Source: a virus | DNA: 48,325 nucleotides | IMG/VR virus record: IMGVR_UViG_3300037488_002528 | Span: 1-48,325 of that record | Direction: 5' to 3' (one strand) | Part shown: one piece after another, positions 38,207 to 45,553 of the stretch | Numbering within the stretch: the first letter of the stretch is position 1 | Layout: every line of letters begins with the position of its first letter | The notes under the pieces: model-generated | What the model was told of the DNA's origin: nothing | Database searches by the model: none | What the model saw: only the letters and a program-made list of their open reading frames with translations | Translations under genes and position numbers: made by a program

Positions 38207-38664
38207 AATTCACACCAATCAAACACCCGAACGACCTGACAAAAGGCTTGGTCAAAATTGAGCCATCCGCAAATTTGCTTAACGCAGACCTGACCGGCGC
38301 AGACTTGACCGGCGCAGACTTGCCTTACGCAAACCTAACCTACGCAGACCTGTTCGGCGCAGTCTTGAACGAGGCAAATCTGCACAAAGCAAACCTAACT
38401 GGCGCAAATCTAGAAGGCGTGTATCTGCGTCGCGCAAACCTGCACAAAGCAGATTTAACCGGCGCAAACTTGGGCGGAGTAGACCTGTATGGAGCAAACC
38501 TGTCCTACGCTGTGCTTGACGGGGCTAATCTCAACGGGGTTGATTTTCGACAAGCAGACCTAACTGGCGCAACTTACAAAGGCGCAACTTTCTTCATGGC
38601 AGACCTGCGTGACTCAGGATTAACCTACGCAGACCTGCGCGACGCAGGGGCGCAGGTCGATTAG
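38203..38664 (+). CDS. Pentapeptide-repeat protein
   Basis: 153 residues with a different N-terminal tag (M-K-F-T-P-I-K-H-P-N-D-L-T) and about 26 A-[DN]-L-x-x repeats. Coupled to the zinc-ribbon gene by ATGA. The coding DNA uses the same 15-bp repeat unit and codons as the other seven loci. Confidence 0.88.
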   Translation: MKFTPIKHPNDLTKGLVKIEPSANLLNADLTGADLTGADLPYANLTYADLFGAVLNEANLHKANLTGANLEGVYLRRANLHKADLTGANLGGVDLYGANLSYAVLDGANLNGVDFRQADLTGATYKGATFFMADLRDSGLTYADLRDAGAQVD

Positions 38665-38703
38665 TAACAACACCCTAACTGGCACAACAAAGGAGGTGAA
38701 AAC

Positions 38704-38886
38704 ATGAAAAACGACATTGTGAGCGATATTGTCTCATATGAATTGGGAGAACTTGACGAAGAGGGAATACTTTCCCTGTTCCAAAGTCTGATTGATTCCG
38801 GCCAAGCGTGGTCTTTGCAAGGCACCTATGGCCGCACGGCAGCGGCTTTGATTGACGCAGAACTTTGCGTGGCCGCAACTGATTAG
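38704..38886 (+). CDS. Small DUF7417-like protein (paralogue of 7438-7626)
   Basis: 60 residues behind AAAGGAGGTG. L-F-Q-S-L-I-D-S-G-Q-A-W-S-L-Q-G-T-Y-G-R-T-A-A matches the leftward gene at 7438-7626 over about 30 residues. Last gene before the capsid operon. Function unknown. Confidence 0.68.
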   Translation: MKNDIVSDIVSYELGELDEEGILSLFQSLIDSGQAWSLQGTYGRTAAALIDAELCVAATD

Positions 38887-38952
38887 AATTTTTCTAATCA
38901 ATGTGTCATACTAATAACCGATGCAGCAACCATGGCCTCGCTGTGGTTGCTG
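38881..38952 (+). terminator. Two hairpins between accessory island and capsid gene
   Basis: GATTAGA (38881-38887) pairs with TCTAATC (38893-38899), with a T-run in the loop; CAGCAACCA (38924-38932) pairs with TGGTTGCTG (38944-38952), nine perfect pairs with an 11-base loop. Neither is followed by a clean U-tract, so they may separate transcription units weakly or stabilise capsid mRNA. A promoter for the capsid gene may lie between or after them; I see no strong one. Confidence 0.4.
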
Positions 38953-39036
38953 AAGGTTGCCCTAGGCTTCCCTCAGCGGCTCGTCTGTCCTATTTTTGGC
39001 GTGTAAACGCCACAGACTCGTAATGAGGAGAACCCA

Positions 39037-40752
39037 ATGAAAGACCTAACTGAAATTCTTGGCGACGCAAAAGAATCAAAAGATTTAAGCGACCAAGCCC
39101 TGTCCGATGTTGAACACGCATTAACTAATCTGTTTGACGACATCCGCTCAGGTAAAGTAGAAGAAGTAAAGCCAAACGACACGGCTCGTCTGCGCACAAT
39201 CACCGAAGCCATCACATCAATTCGTGACGAGGCTGCTGGTCGAATTGCTTTTGCAGAAGCCAATCTTGCTGAGGCCAACGAACTCGAAGCCATTATCCGC
39301 CCTGCGGGCAAAGAAGTGGTTGAAGAAGTCGAAGCCGAAGTGGTTGCCGAAGCAGAAGCAGAAGTAGTTGCCGAAGCCGAAGCCATTGTTGCCGAAGCAC
39401 CTGAGTTAATCATTGCGTCAGCCGAGGTAGAAATTTTGCCATCGCCGTCGCTTAGTGACCTTGCGGCTTTGCGGCCTGCAAGCCAAACTCCGGTCGTTAC
39501 CATGCCAGCGCAAAGTGACACAATTCGTAGCCTTGCCGACGGGTCTGAACTTAATGTTCGCCAGTTTGCAGAACTACTTATCTCACGGCGCGAAGACTTT
39601 GGTGCGTTTTCGGGGCAAGGTACTGAGCGAGTTCGCTTAGGCCGTCAATCGCTTGACTTGTCATCCGACCGCACTTTGGCTCGTAATGACAGCACCGTTA
39701 GCAACACAGAAAAGATTGAAGCCATCGTTGCAAGCGCTATGTCGCCTTCAGCGTGGACTGACAGTCTCGTTGCTAGTGGTGGGTTCTGTGCGCCAACCGA
39801 GAACGACTACTCTTTGGAGCAGTTGTCCGGAGCGCAACGGCCAGTCCGCGATTCTCTTCCGCGTTTTGTTGCAGACCGAGGCGGAATTCGCTTCGTGACT
39901 CCACCAAACTTGGCGGATGTTCTCGTCGACACAAACGGCGGTGCTGTTGGGGCGTGGGATAACGCTACCGACATAAGCCCCGGAGAATCAATCAAAAGCA
40001 CGCAGGTTGTTGCTTGTGGACAAACGGTGGAAGCGCTTACGCAGGCCATCTACCGCTCAATCCAGTTTGGTAACTTCACGAGCCGTGCGTTTCCTGAGTA
40101 TGTTGAAACTTGGATTAAAAACACAGCGGCGGCACACAGTCGCTTTGCCGAGACTCAACTGCTTGACTCAATTGACGCAGACAGCGTAGCGGTTACCACG
40201 ACTCAGGTCTTGGGAACCACGCGTGACCTTCTGCCTTACATTGCGCAACTAGCAGCGGGAGAGCGCAACCGGCAACGGCTTGCTCCTAACGCTCGCTTGC
40301 GCGTGATGATTCCGGCATGGGTTGTTCAATCAATTCAGTCAGACATTATCCGGCAGGGAAATATTGAACTGAAAGTTATTGGAGAAAGCGACATTCGCGC
40401 TTACTTCTCTGCTCTCAACGTCAATGTTTCGTTTTACGAAGACACCCGTTCGGGCGCTGGTCAGCAATTTGCTGCTCAAGGTGCCGGAGCAGACCTTCGT
40501 AACTTCCCCGCTACGGTCGAATGGTTCATGTTCCACGAAGGCGCTCATGTCTTCTTGGATGGTGGAACTCTTGACCTCGGTTTGGTGCGCGATTCGACGC
40601 TCAACGAGACCAACGACTATCGGTTGTTTGTGGAGACTTTTGAAGCCACAGCCTTCCGTGGGTTGTTCTCTTACCGCGTTCGTTCTGCGATTTGCGCCGA
40701 CGGTAGCGCTGCTGCACCAGTAGATGCCACTAGCATCTGCGACGCATCGTAA
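39037..40752 (+). CDS. Major capsid protein with N-terminal scaffold domain
   Basis: 571 residues. The N-terminal part, about 1-190, is helical and acidic, with a run of E-V-V-A-E-A-E-A repeats (about 88-125), as in HK97-type delta/scaffold domains that are removed on maturation. The C-terminal 350 residues fit an HK97 fold capsid protein (P-A-W-V-V-Q-S-I-Q-S-D, V-E-T-F-E-A-T-A-F-R-G, ending C-A-D-G-S). A GAGGAG site precedes ATG 39037. The maturation protease halves at 24085 and 34184 would process it. Confidence 0.88.
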   Translation: MKDLTEILGDAKESKDLSDQALSDVEHALTNLFDDIRSGKVEEVKPNDTARLRTITEAITSIRDEAAGRIAFAEANLAEANELEAIIRPAGKEVVEEVEAEVVAEAEAEVVAEAEAIVAEAPELIIASAEVEILPSPSLSDLAALRPASQTPVVTMPAQSDTIRSLADGSELNVRQFAELLISRREDFGAFSGQGTERVRLGRQSLDLSSDRTLARNDSTVSNTEKIEAIVASAMSPSAWTDSLVASGGFCAPTENDYSLEQLSGAQRPVRDSLPRFVADRGGIRFVTPPNLADVLVDTNGGAVGAWDNATDISPGESIKSTQVVACGQTVEALTQAIYRSIQFGNFTSRAFPEYVETWIKNTAAAHSRFAETQLLDSIDADSVAVTTTQVLGTTRDLLPYIAQLAAGERNRQRLAPNARLRVMIPAWVVQSIQSDIIRQGNIELKVIGESDIRAYFSALNVNVSFYEDTRSGAGQQFAAQGAGADLRNFPATVEWFMFHEGAHVFLDGGTLDLGLVRDSTLNETNDYRLFVETFEATAFRGLFSYRVRSAICADGSAAAPVDATSICDAS

Positions 40753-40786
40753 TAATTACAACCAATACTTAACGAAGGAGTAAGCC

Positions 40787-41710
40787 GTGCCTACAACTGA
40801 AACTACATTTGCGCCCGCAAAAGTGGTTGAAATGCCGTACGGCGCGGCTTCTCCTCGTCAAGTTTCTCTACTTAGTTCTGTAATCGTAAACAACGAACCA
40901 AATGACCGTGAGTGGGGTAGCGGATTAACTTGGCGACCCGACGCTTGCGCTCCGCCTGACGACCCGTATTGGTGGATTTGCCCTGAGGGCGAAGGCGTTA
41001 GCGCGGAAGAAGAATACGGAACAAAAGTAGTAGGCGAACAAGCCGAGACTCATCGTTTTCGCTCATTTACTATTTGGACAGGCTACGAGTGTTCAACCTT
41101 TGGATTCTTAGCACAAGAAGCCGAAGCCCGCGCTCGCCGTTTACTTGAAGCAAAGCAATCAGCAATGATTGAAGAAGAACTTTGGAGCGGAGCGGTCGCG
41201 CAAGCGGGCGGTTTCCCAAATGATTACATCACAAACTCACCAACTTCTTTATCAAGTAGCGGCATCGTTACAGCGTTAGGCGAGTTAGAGCAAGCGGGTT
41301 CTGAGGTTTCAGGAATCCCTGTTATCCACGCGCAACCACGCGTGGTCGCCGCTTGGTGTTCGCAATATTTAGTAACCCCATCACCAAGTGGTCGCCAACT
41401 TAGAACTTGCCAAGGAACTTTAGTAATTCCGGGGTCAGGTTATTCAGGCGCACACGACGGCGACCCTGTAAACAAAACTCGTTCGCACGCTGCGGTCACC
41501 GGAATGGTTGCCGTATATCTCGGACCAACGCGCATTACTAGTGCGGAAGAAACTTCTAGTCGCGACAACAGCGCAGGCTCACCAGCCGATAGCGATGTAG
41601 ACACGCGACTAAACAATCTTGTCGTAAGAGCCGAACGAACCGCTGCGGTGGTGTTCGACCCGTGCGTCAAGGCAATAATAAATGTCAAATTAGATTCACT
41701 ATTCACATAA
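40787..41710 (+). CDS. Second capsid-type protein (conserved downstream of major capsid)
   Basis: 307 residues from GTG behind AAGGAG. T-G-Y-E-C-S-T-F-G-F and A-E-A-R-A-R-R-L-L-E-A-K-Q-S-A-M-I-E-E-E-L-W-S-G match a family next to the major capsid gene in many actinophages. Its length and helix pattern are compatible with another HK97-like fold, perhaps a vertex or decoration protein. The precise role is not known to me. Confidence 0.65.
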   Translation: MPTTETTFAPAKVVEMPYGAASPRQVSLLSSVIVNNEPNDREWGSGLTWRPDACAPPDDPYWWICPEGEGVSAEEEYGTKVVGEQAETHRFRSFTIWTGYECSTFGFLAQEAEARARRLLEAKQSAMIEEELWSGAVAQAGGFPNDYITNSPTSLSSSGIVTALGELEQAGSEVSGIPVIHAQPRVVAAWCSQYLVTPSPSGRQLRTCQGTLVIPGSGYSGAHDGDPVNKTRSHAAVTGMVAVYLGPTRITSAEETSSRDNSAGSPADSDVDTRLNNLVVRAERTAAVVFDPCVKAIINVKLDSLFT

Positions 41711-41725
41711 CAAGGAGAAATAAAA

Positions 41726-42424
41726 ATGGCTGAACCGCATTGTTACGGCTCGCTCCAAGTTTGCGCGTTGCGCGTGGCGAAACTAGACGCTGCTGGCTCG
41801 CCTGAATCCGGAGCCAATAACGGATACGTTTCCGACGCTATCATTCAGGCTCAAATTCAAGTTGAGGTTGAAGAGGGCGACGAGTTTACTCTCAAGAACG
41901 GTTGTGGTGCTATTTGCCAAACCTACAAAGACTGTGACCGCGTTAAGCGAGTTACTCTTGACATGGATTTGTGTCAACTTGATAGCGAACTGCTTAGTCT
42001 TTTGACTAGCGGCTCAAACATCATTGACATCTCATCCGGCGACTCAATTGGCTACCAACTTCCCGAAGCCCAAACTGAATGTTCTAACGGTGTTTCGTTA
42101 GAACTTTGGACTAAAGCGTGGGATGGAAGTTACCAAGCGACCGCACCTGTTTACGGTGGAACTGCCGAAACTTGGTGGCATTGGGTAATGCCGAGTGTGA
42201 AATTCCAACTCGGACAACTCTCGCTGCAAAACGATGTTCTGACAGTACCTGTGAAGGGATTCGGAAACGACAACCCTCGGATTACTGCAAACGGACCGTT
42301 CGATGACTGGCCTTCGGACATCGTTGCTCTTGGTGGAATCACCAGTTCTGCTGGTTGGTTCCTTGACGACACGTTGCCAACTGCAAGTTGTGGATTCATC
42401 AACGTACCGAGCGCAGCCTCCTAA
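41726..42424 (+). CDS. Virion structural protein, possible major tail protein
   Basis: 232 residues, beta-rich. L-Q-V-C-A-L-R-V-A-K-L-D-A-A-G-S-P-E-S-G-A-N-N-G-Y recurs in actinophage proteins of this position; N-G-C-G-A-I-C-Q-T-Y and L-D-M-D-L-C-Q-L-D-S-E-L bring four cysteines. The beta-rich tail-tube pattern and W-P near the end fit a tail tube subunit, but the order, before head-tail adaptors, is unusual. Moderate confidence. Confidence 0.6.
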   Translation: MAEPHCYGSLQVCALRVAKLDAAGSPESGANNGYVSDAIIQAQIQVEVEEGDEFTLKNGCGAICQTYKDCDRVKRVTLDMDLCQLDSELLSLLTSGSNIIDISSGDSIGYQLPEAQTECSNGVSLELWTKAWDGSYQATAPVYGGTAETWWHWVMPSVKFQLGQLSLQNDVLTVPVKGFGNDNPRITANGPFDDWPSDIVALGGITSSAGWFLDDTLPTASCGFINVPSAAS

Positions 42425-42435
42425 ACTGTTTATTG

Positions 42436-42458
42436 GGCGCGGTCATGATGGCCGCGCC
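42436..42458 (+). terminator. Stable GC hairpin without U-tract
   Basis: GGCGCGGTC (42436-42444) pairs with GGCCGCGCC (42450-42458), loop ATGAT, one G-U pair. No T-run follows, so it more likely limits read-through partly or protects the 3' end of the upstream structural mRNA. Confidence 0.5.
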
Positions 42459-42478
42459 TAGTAAGCCAAAGGAGAAAA

Positions 42479-43306
42479 ATGGCAGCACCAAGAAACGGTC
42501 CGTGTAGCGACTGGGTAACTTTAGAAGATGTACGCGCTTGCTCGCGCTGCTCTGACGAAGGAACAGTTAGCGACGAGGCTATTGAATCTGCCATCGCGCA
42601 AGCAAGCGAAATACTGTTTCATTTAAGCGGTCGTCAATTCAGCGGTGAGTGCGAGGGAGAAGTTCGCCCGTGCGCTCGCTCATCTTGGTATCCAATCCCA
42701 CAATGGTGGCGCAACACATTTTCACGTTATGGAATGAATAGCAATTATTCTTCTTATTGGGGAATTTGTTTATCAAATCACGAACCTTGGCGCGACGGCG
42801 GGTGCGGCTCAATTAGCGAATTAAAATTAGGCGTTGAGATTTTACGCGAAGTTACGCAGGTAAAAATCGATGGAGCCGTTATTCCTGCAACCGATTATAG
42901 AGTTGACGATTACGGCTATCTTGTTAGAATCGAACCCGCTGGCTATGGCTGGCCAACCTGCCAAGATTTGCGGCTTCCTGATACAGACCCCAACACTTGG
43001 AGCGTTCAGTTTACTTACGGCAAAGACATCCCCGAAAGCGGACAACGCGCAGCAATAGACTTAGCCTGCGAATTAGCGCTGTTGTGCGCCGGTGGCGATT
43101 GTCGATTGCCGGAAAGAATAACAAATATTTCTCGTCAAGGGATTTCGATGACCGTGCTTGACCCGTTTGACTTTTTAGAACGAGGAAAAGTTGGGATTTA
43201 TAGTGTAGATTTATTTCTTCGCACGTTTAACCCAAATAACCGGACTAGGCGCGCTGTAATTGCGTCACCCGATGTTGGCGCAAGGGTGCGAAGAACCGAC
43301 ACCTAA
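42479..43306 (+). CDS. Head-tail adaptor
   Basis: 275 residues. The helical start (D-E-A-I-E-S-A-I-A-Q-A-S-E-I-L-F-H-L-S-G-R-Q-F) and the later R-A-A-I-D-L-A-C-E-L-A-L-L are typical of gp6/gp15-type adaptors that dock on the portal; it is longer than the family norm because of a W/Y/C-rich insertion (about 64-110). Position after capsid genes and before neck genes agrees. Confidence 0.75.
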   Translation: MAAPRNGPCSDWVTLEDVRACSRCSDEGTVSDEAIESAIAQASEILFHLSGRQFSGECEGEVRPCARSSWYPIPQWWRNTFSRYGMNSNYSSYWGICLSNHEPWRDGGCGSISELKLGVEILREVTQVKIDGAVIPATDYRVDDYGYLVRIEPAGYGWPTCQDLRLPDTDPNTWSVQFTYGKDIPESGQRAAIDLACELALLCAGGDCRLPERITNISRQGISMTVLDPFDFLERGKVGIYSVDLFLRTFNPNNRTRRAVIASPDVGARVRRTDT

Positions 43307-43341
43307 ATAAGATACTATTTCCTCATGATGATTGAGGAAAA

Positions 43342-43866
43342 ATGAACAAGGATTTGTTTTTAGAAATTCTTTCTTGGGTCGCTCAAGCGACAAAGCACGA
43401 AACCTGTGAAGACAACAACGGCCCGTGCGATTTACCATATATGGTATCTGTCTTATTTTCTGACCAGCAAATAGAAACCGGAGTGACGACTTCACGCCAA
43501 GGCGTAATAAAAGCATTTAGAACTATTGTCGACCAAAGCGAAGTAGACGAAGTAGCCTGCCTAGCGCTGATTGCCGACTCGTTTTACCAAAACATGGCTG
43601 ATGACGAAATCGTGCCAAAGGCCGGAGAATTGATGCTGCGCTTTGAATCGGGAGACTTTACGGTCGGGGAGGCTTTAGTGGTGACCGTGATAGACATGGA
43701 AAAAAACGAAAGCAAAGCCGTTCAAATACCTTATAAATATGACGATTGGGGGCATCCTAAATTTGATGAACCTAGAGCCTACAACCACGACAGGCTTATC
43801 GTGATTGACGGAATGTTCGAAGGCCGGATGGTGATTGACGGAAAATCTGTCGAAATAGAGGACTAA
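43342..43866 (+). CDS. Hypothetical structural-operon protein
   Basis: 174 residues behind GAGGAAAA. N-terminal helices, acidic throughout, with a C-terminal beta part (R-L-I-V-I-D-G-M-F-E-G-R-M-V-I-D-G). No family recognised; it stands where head-tail joining or stopper proteins are usual. Confidence 0.65.
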   Translation: MNKDLFLEILSWVAQATKHETCEDNNGPCDLPYMVSVLFSDQQIETGVTTSRQGVIKAFRTIVDQSEVDEVACLALIADSFYQNMADDEIVPKAGELMLRFESGDFTVGEALVVTVIDMEKNESKAVQIPYKYDDWGHPKFDEPRAYNHDRLIVIDGMFEGRMVIDGKSVEIED

Positions 43867-43875
43867 TCTGTAACT

Positions 43876-44307
43876 ATGGAAACTATAAATACCGAAGACA
43901 TTGAACGCGCTCTTGTCGAACTTTCAATCAATGCTCTTATGGAAGTTGGCGACGAATTTGTAATGAAAGCAAAAGAACACGCCTCCGCCCGCTCCGGAGA
44001 ACTACGCGACGGAATTTCTATTAGCGATGTAGACATTGGTACTCAAGGCGTTTTTAGCGTTACCGTCACAAGTTCTGCCGAGCATTCATCTTGGCAAAAC
44101 GAAGGAACAGGAATTTACGGCCCGATGGGTCAAAGGATTTATCCTACCCAAGCAAAGGCGTTAGTGTTTGACTGGCCTGCTGCCGGTGGAACTGTGTTCT
44201 TTACCTCGGTTGCCGGACAAGAAGGAAATCATTGGTGGGATAGAACAATTTTGGAATGGTTTGAAATAGTAAGCAACGCCGAATCGAAGGTACCCGATGC
44301 CCGTTAA
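43876..44307 (+). CDS. HK97 gp10-like neck / tail completion protein
   Basis: 143 residues. A-K-E-H-A-S-A-R-S-G-E-L-R-D-G-I followed by alternating strands and a H-x-x-W-Q-N-E-G-T segment is characteristic of HK97 gp10/tail-completion proteins that close the neck. Overlaps the next gene by 11 bp. Confidence 0.74.
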   Translation: METINTEDIERALVELSINALMEVGDEFVMKAKEHASARSGELRDGISISDVDIGTQGVFSVTVTSSAEHSSWQNEGTGIYGPMGQRIYPTQAKALVFDWPAAGGTVFFTSVAGQEGNHWWDRTILEWFEIVSNAESKVPDAR

Positions 44308-44836
44308 TTATCTCCACGGAGTAGCGTCAGACTTACTCTCTACCGCACAGAATGGTCTCACGGAGGCTTGTACCGGCCATGAGGAGCCGGAGCGCGTTTA
44401 TGTGGCTCACGGAGTACCCGTGGTCGATGGCTGCGCAAATACCCACGGCCAATTGACGGTGCATCTTTCCAAGATAGGCACTCGGCCAGTTAGCCCCCGC
44501 ACCAATAGAACCCCCGGAGCAAACCAATGTCAAATAATGGCCGTTGCTCAGTTTGCGATTCAACTGTTTCGGTGTGTTCCTGTTCCTAATGACCGAGGAG
44601 TTCCTCCAACTGACACGGCGCTTGACGAATCCGCTGCGGACTTAATGCTTGACGCGTGGGCGCTCTACTCTCACATCATTGCTGAACGTGCCGCCGGTGA
44701 CCTAATCTCAGGACTAGGATGTGACGGGGTAGCGATTGGGGAAATAACTCCTATCGCTCCTAGCGGCGGAACTGCTGGTTGGCAATTCACCGTTGATGTC
44801 ATGTTGTCAGATGCCGGACCGTGTGCCGGTTCATAA
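44297..44836 (+). CDS. Tail terminator-like protein
   Basis: 179 residues, alpha/beta, with a cysteine-rich middle and W-Q-F-T-V-D-V-M-L at the end. Its place between the gp10-like gene and the tail chaperones matches tail terminators, which cap the tube. Family assignment rests mainly on position. Confidence 0.6.
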   Translation: MPVNYLHGVASDLLSTAQNGLTEACTGHEEPERVYVAHGVPVVDGCANTHGQLTVHLSKIGTRPVSPRTNRTPGANQCQIMAVAQFAIQLFRCVPVPNDRGVPPTDTALDESAADLMLDAWALYSHIIAERAAGDLISGLGCDGVAIGEITPIAPSGGTAGWQFTVDVMLSDAGPCAGS

Positions 44837-44848
44837 CGAAGGAGCCAA

Positions 44849-45208
44849 ATGGCCAAAGAAGATGCGTTTGACCCTCAATTAAACGGAACAGTCAAGTTTG
44901 TCATTGATGGCATCGCATTCACTTTGCGTAGACCAAAAATCAAAGAGTTCCGGATAATTCGAGAAAGTTTAATGGAAATGGGGAAGTCCGAAGAAAAAAC
45001 CGACGGCACCTATTCAGAATTAGACCACGAAGAGCGCGAAGACGCTTTGTTAAAATGGTGGAACTTAGTTTTTGAAACGCTTGGTAATGCGGAAAAAGAA
45101 TTGCCACCAAATGACGATTTGCCGCTGTGGTTGTTTGATTCTGAAATTATTCCAAGCCTAATGGCGGTGTGGATGAAATCCCCTCAAGTCCGTGGCTTGA
45201 ATCAATAA
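44849..45208 (+). CDS. Tail assembly chaperone (upstream frame)
   Basis: 119 residues behind GAAGGAG. K-F-V-I-D-G-I-A-F-T-L-R-R-P-K-I-K-E-F-R and an acidic helical middle are typical of the first tail chaperone (gpG-type). The next frame overlaps its 3' end by 40 bases in the -1 register, as expected for a programmed frameshift pair. Confidence 0.72.
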   Translation: MAKEDAFDPQLNGTVKFVIDGIAFTLRRPKIKEFRIIRESLMEMGKSEEKTDGTYSELDHEEREDALLKWWNLVFETLGNAEKELPPNDDLPLWLFDSEIIPSLMAVWMKSPQVRGLNQ

Positions 45209-45552
45209 CTGGCGGTAGCCACGGGCAAGTTGAAACGCCATACGACGGCACTTATTTGCAGCAAGACGCAGACCTGTACCACGCCGGAGCGCAATTGGGC
45301 TTCAGCCCCCTAGACATTGACGAAATGGAACTTTGGCAACTCGCTGCGGCGTTTGGCTCTGATTATGAGCGGCCTGAAAAAGACGATGGCGGACAAGGTA
45401 GACCAAATCAGCCTGTATCATCTAAAAACAAACGCGATTTGTTGGCGGAACGTGTTGCTCATCACAAAGGTGACGGGCCAAAGCCGGAAGCCGACAAAGC
45501 AAAACCTGATGCTGATGTGCTTAATTTGATGAATACAATACGGGGCGGGTGA
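45169..45552 (+). CDS. Tail assembly chaperone extension (-1 frame)
   Basis: 127 residues if started at GTG 45169, but no ribosome site is present; the frame is open from 45145. It is most likely read as a -1 extension of the preceding gene (gpGT-type). The overlap contains TCC-CCT-CA (45179-45186), where a slip from CCT to CCC is possible, though it is not a classic heptamer. The C-terminal half is charged (K-D-D-G-G-Q-G-R-P). Its stop lies next to the tape measure start. Confidence 0.65.
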   Translation: MDEIPSSPWLESITGGSHGQVETPYDGTYLQQDADLYHAGAQLGFSPLDIDEMELWQLAAAFGSDYERPEKDDGGQGRPNQPVSSKNKRDLLAERVAHHKGDGPKPEADKAKPDADVLNLMNTIRGG

Positions 45553-45553
45553 A

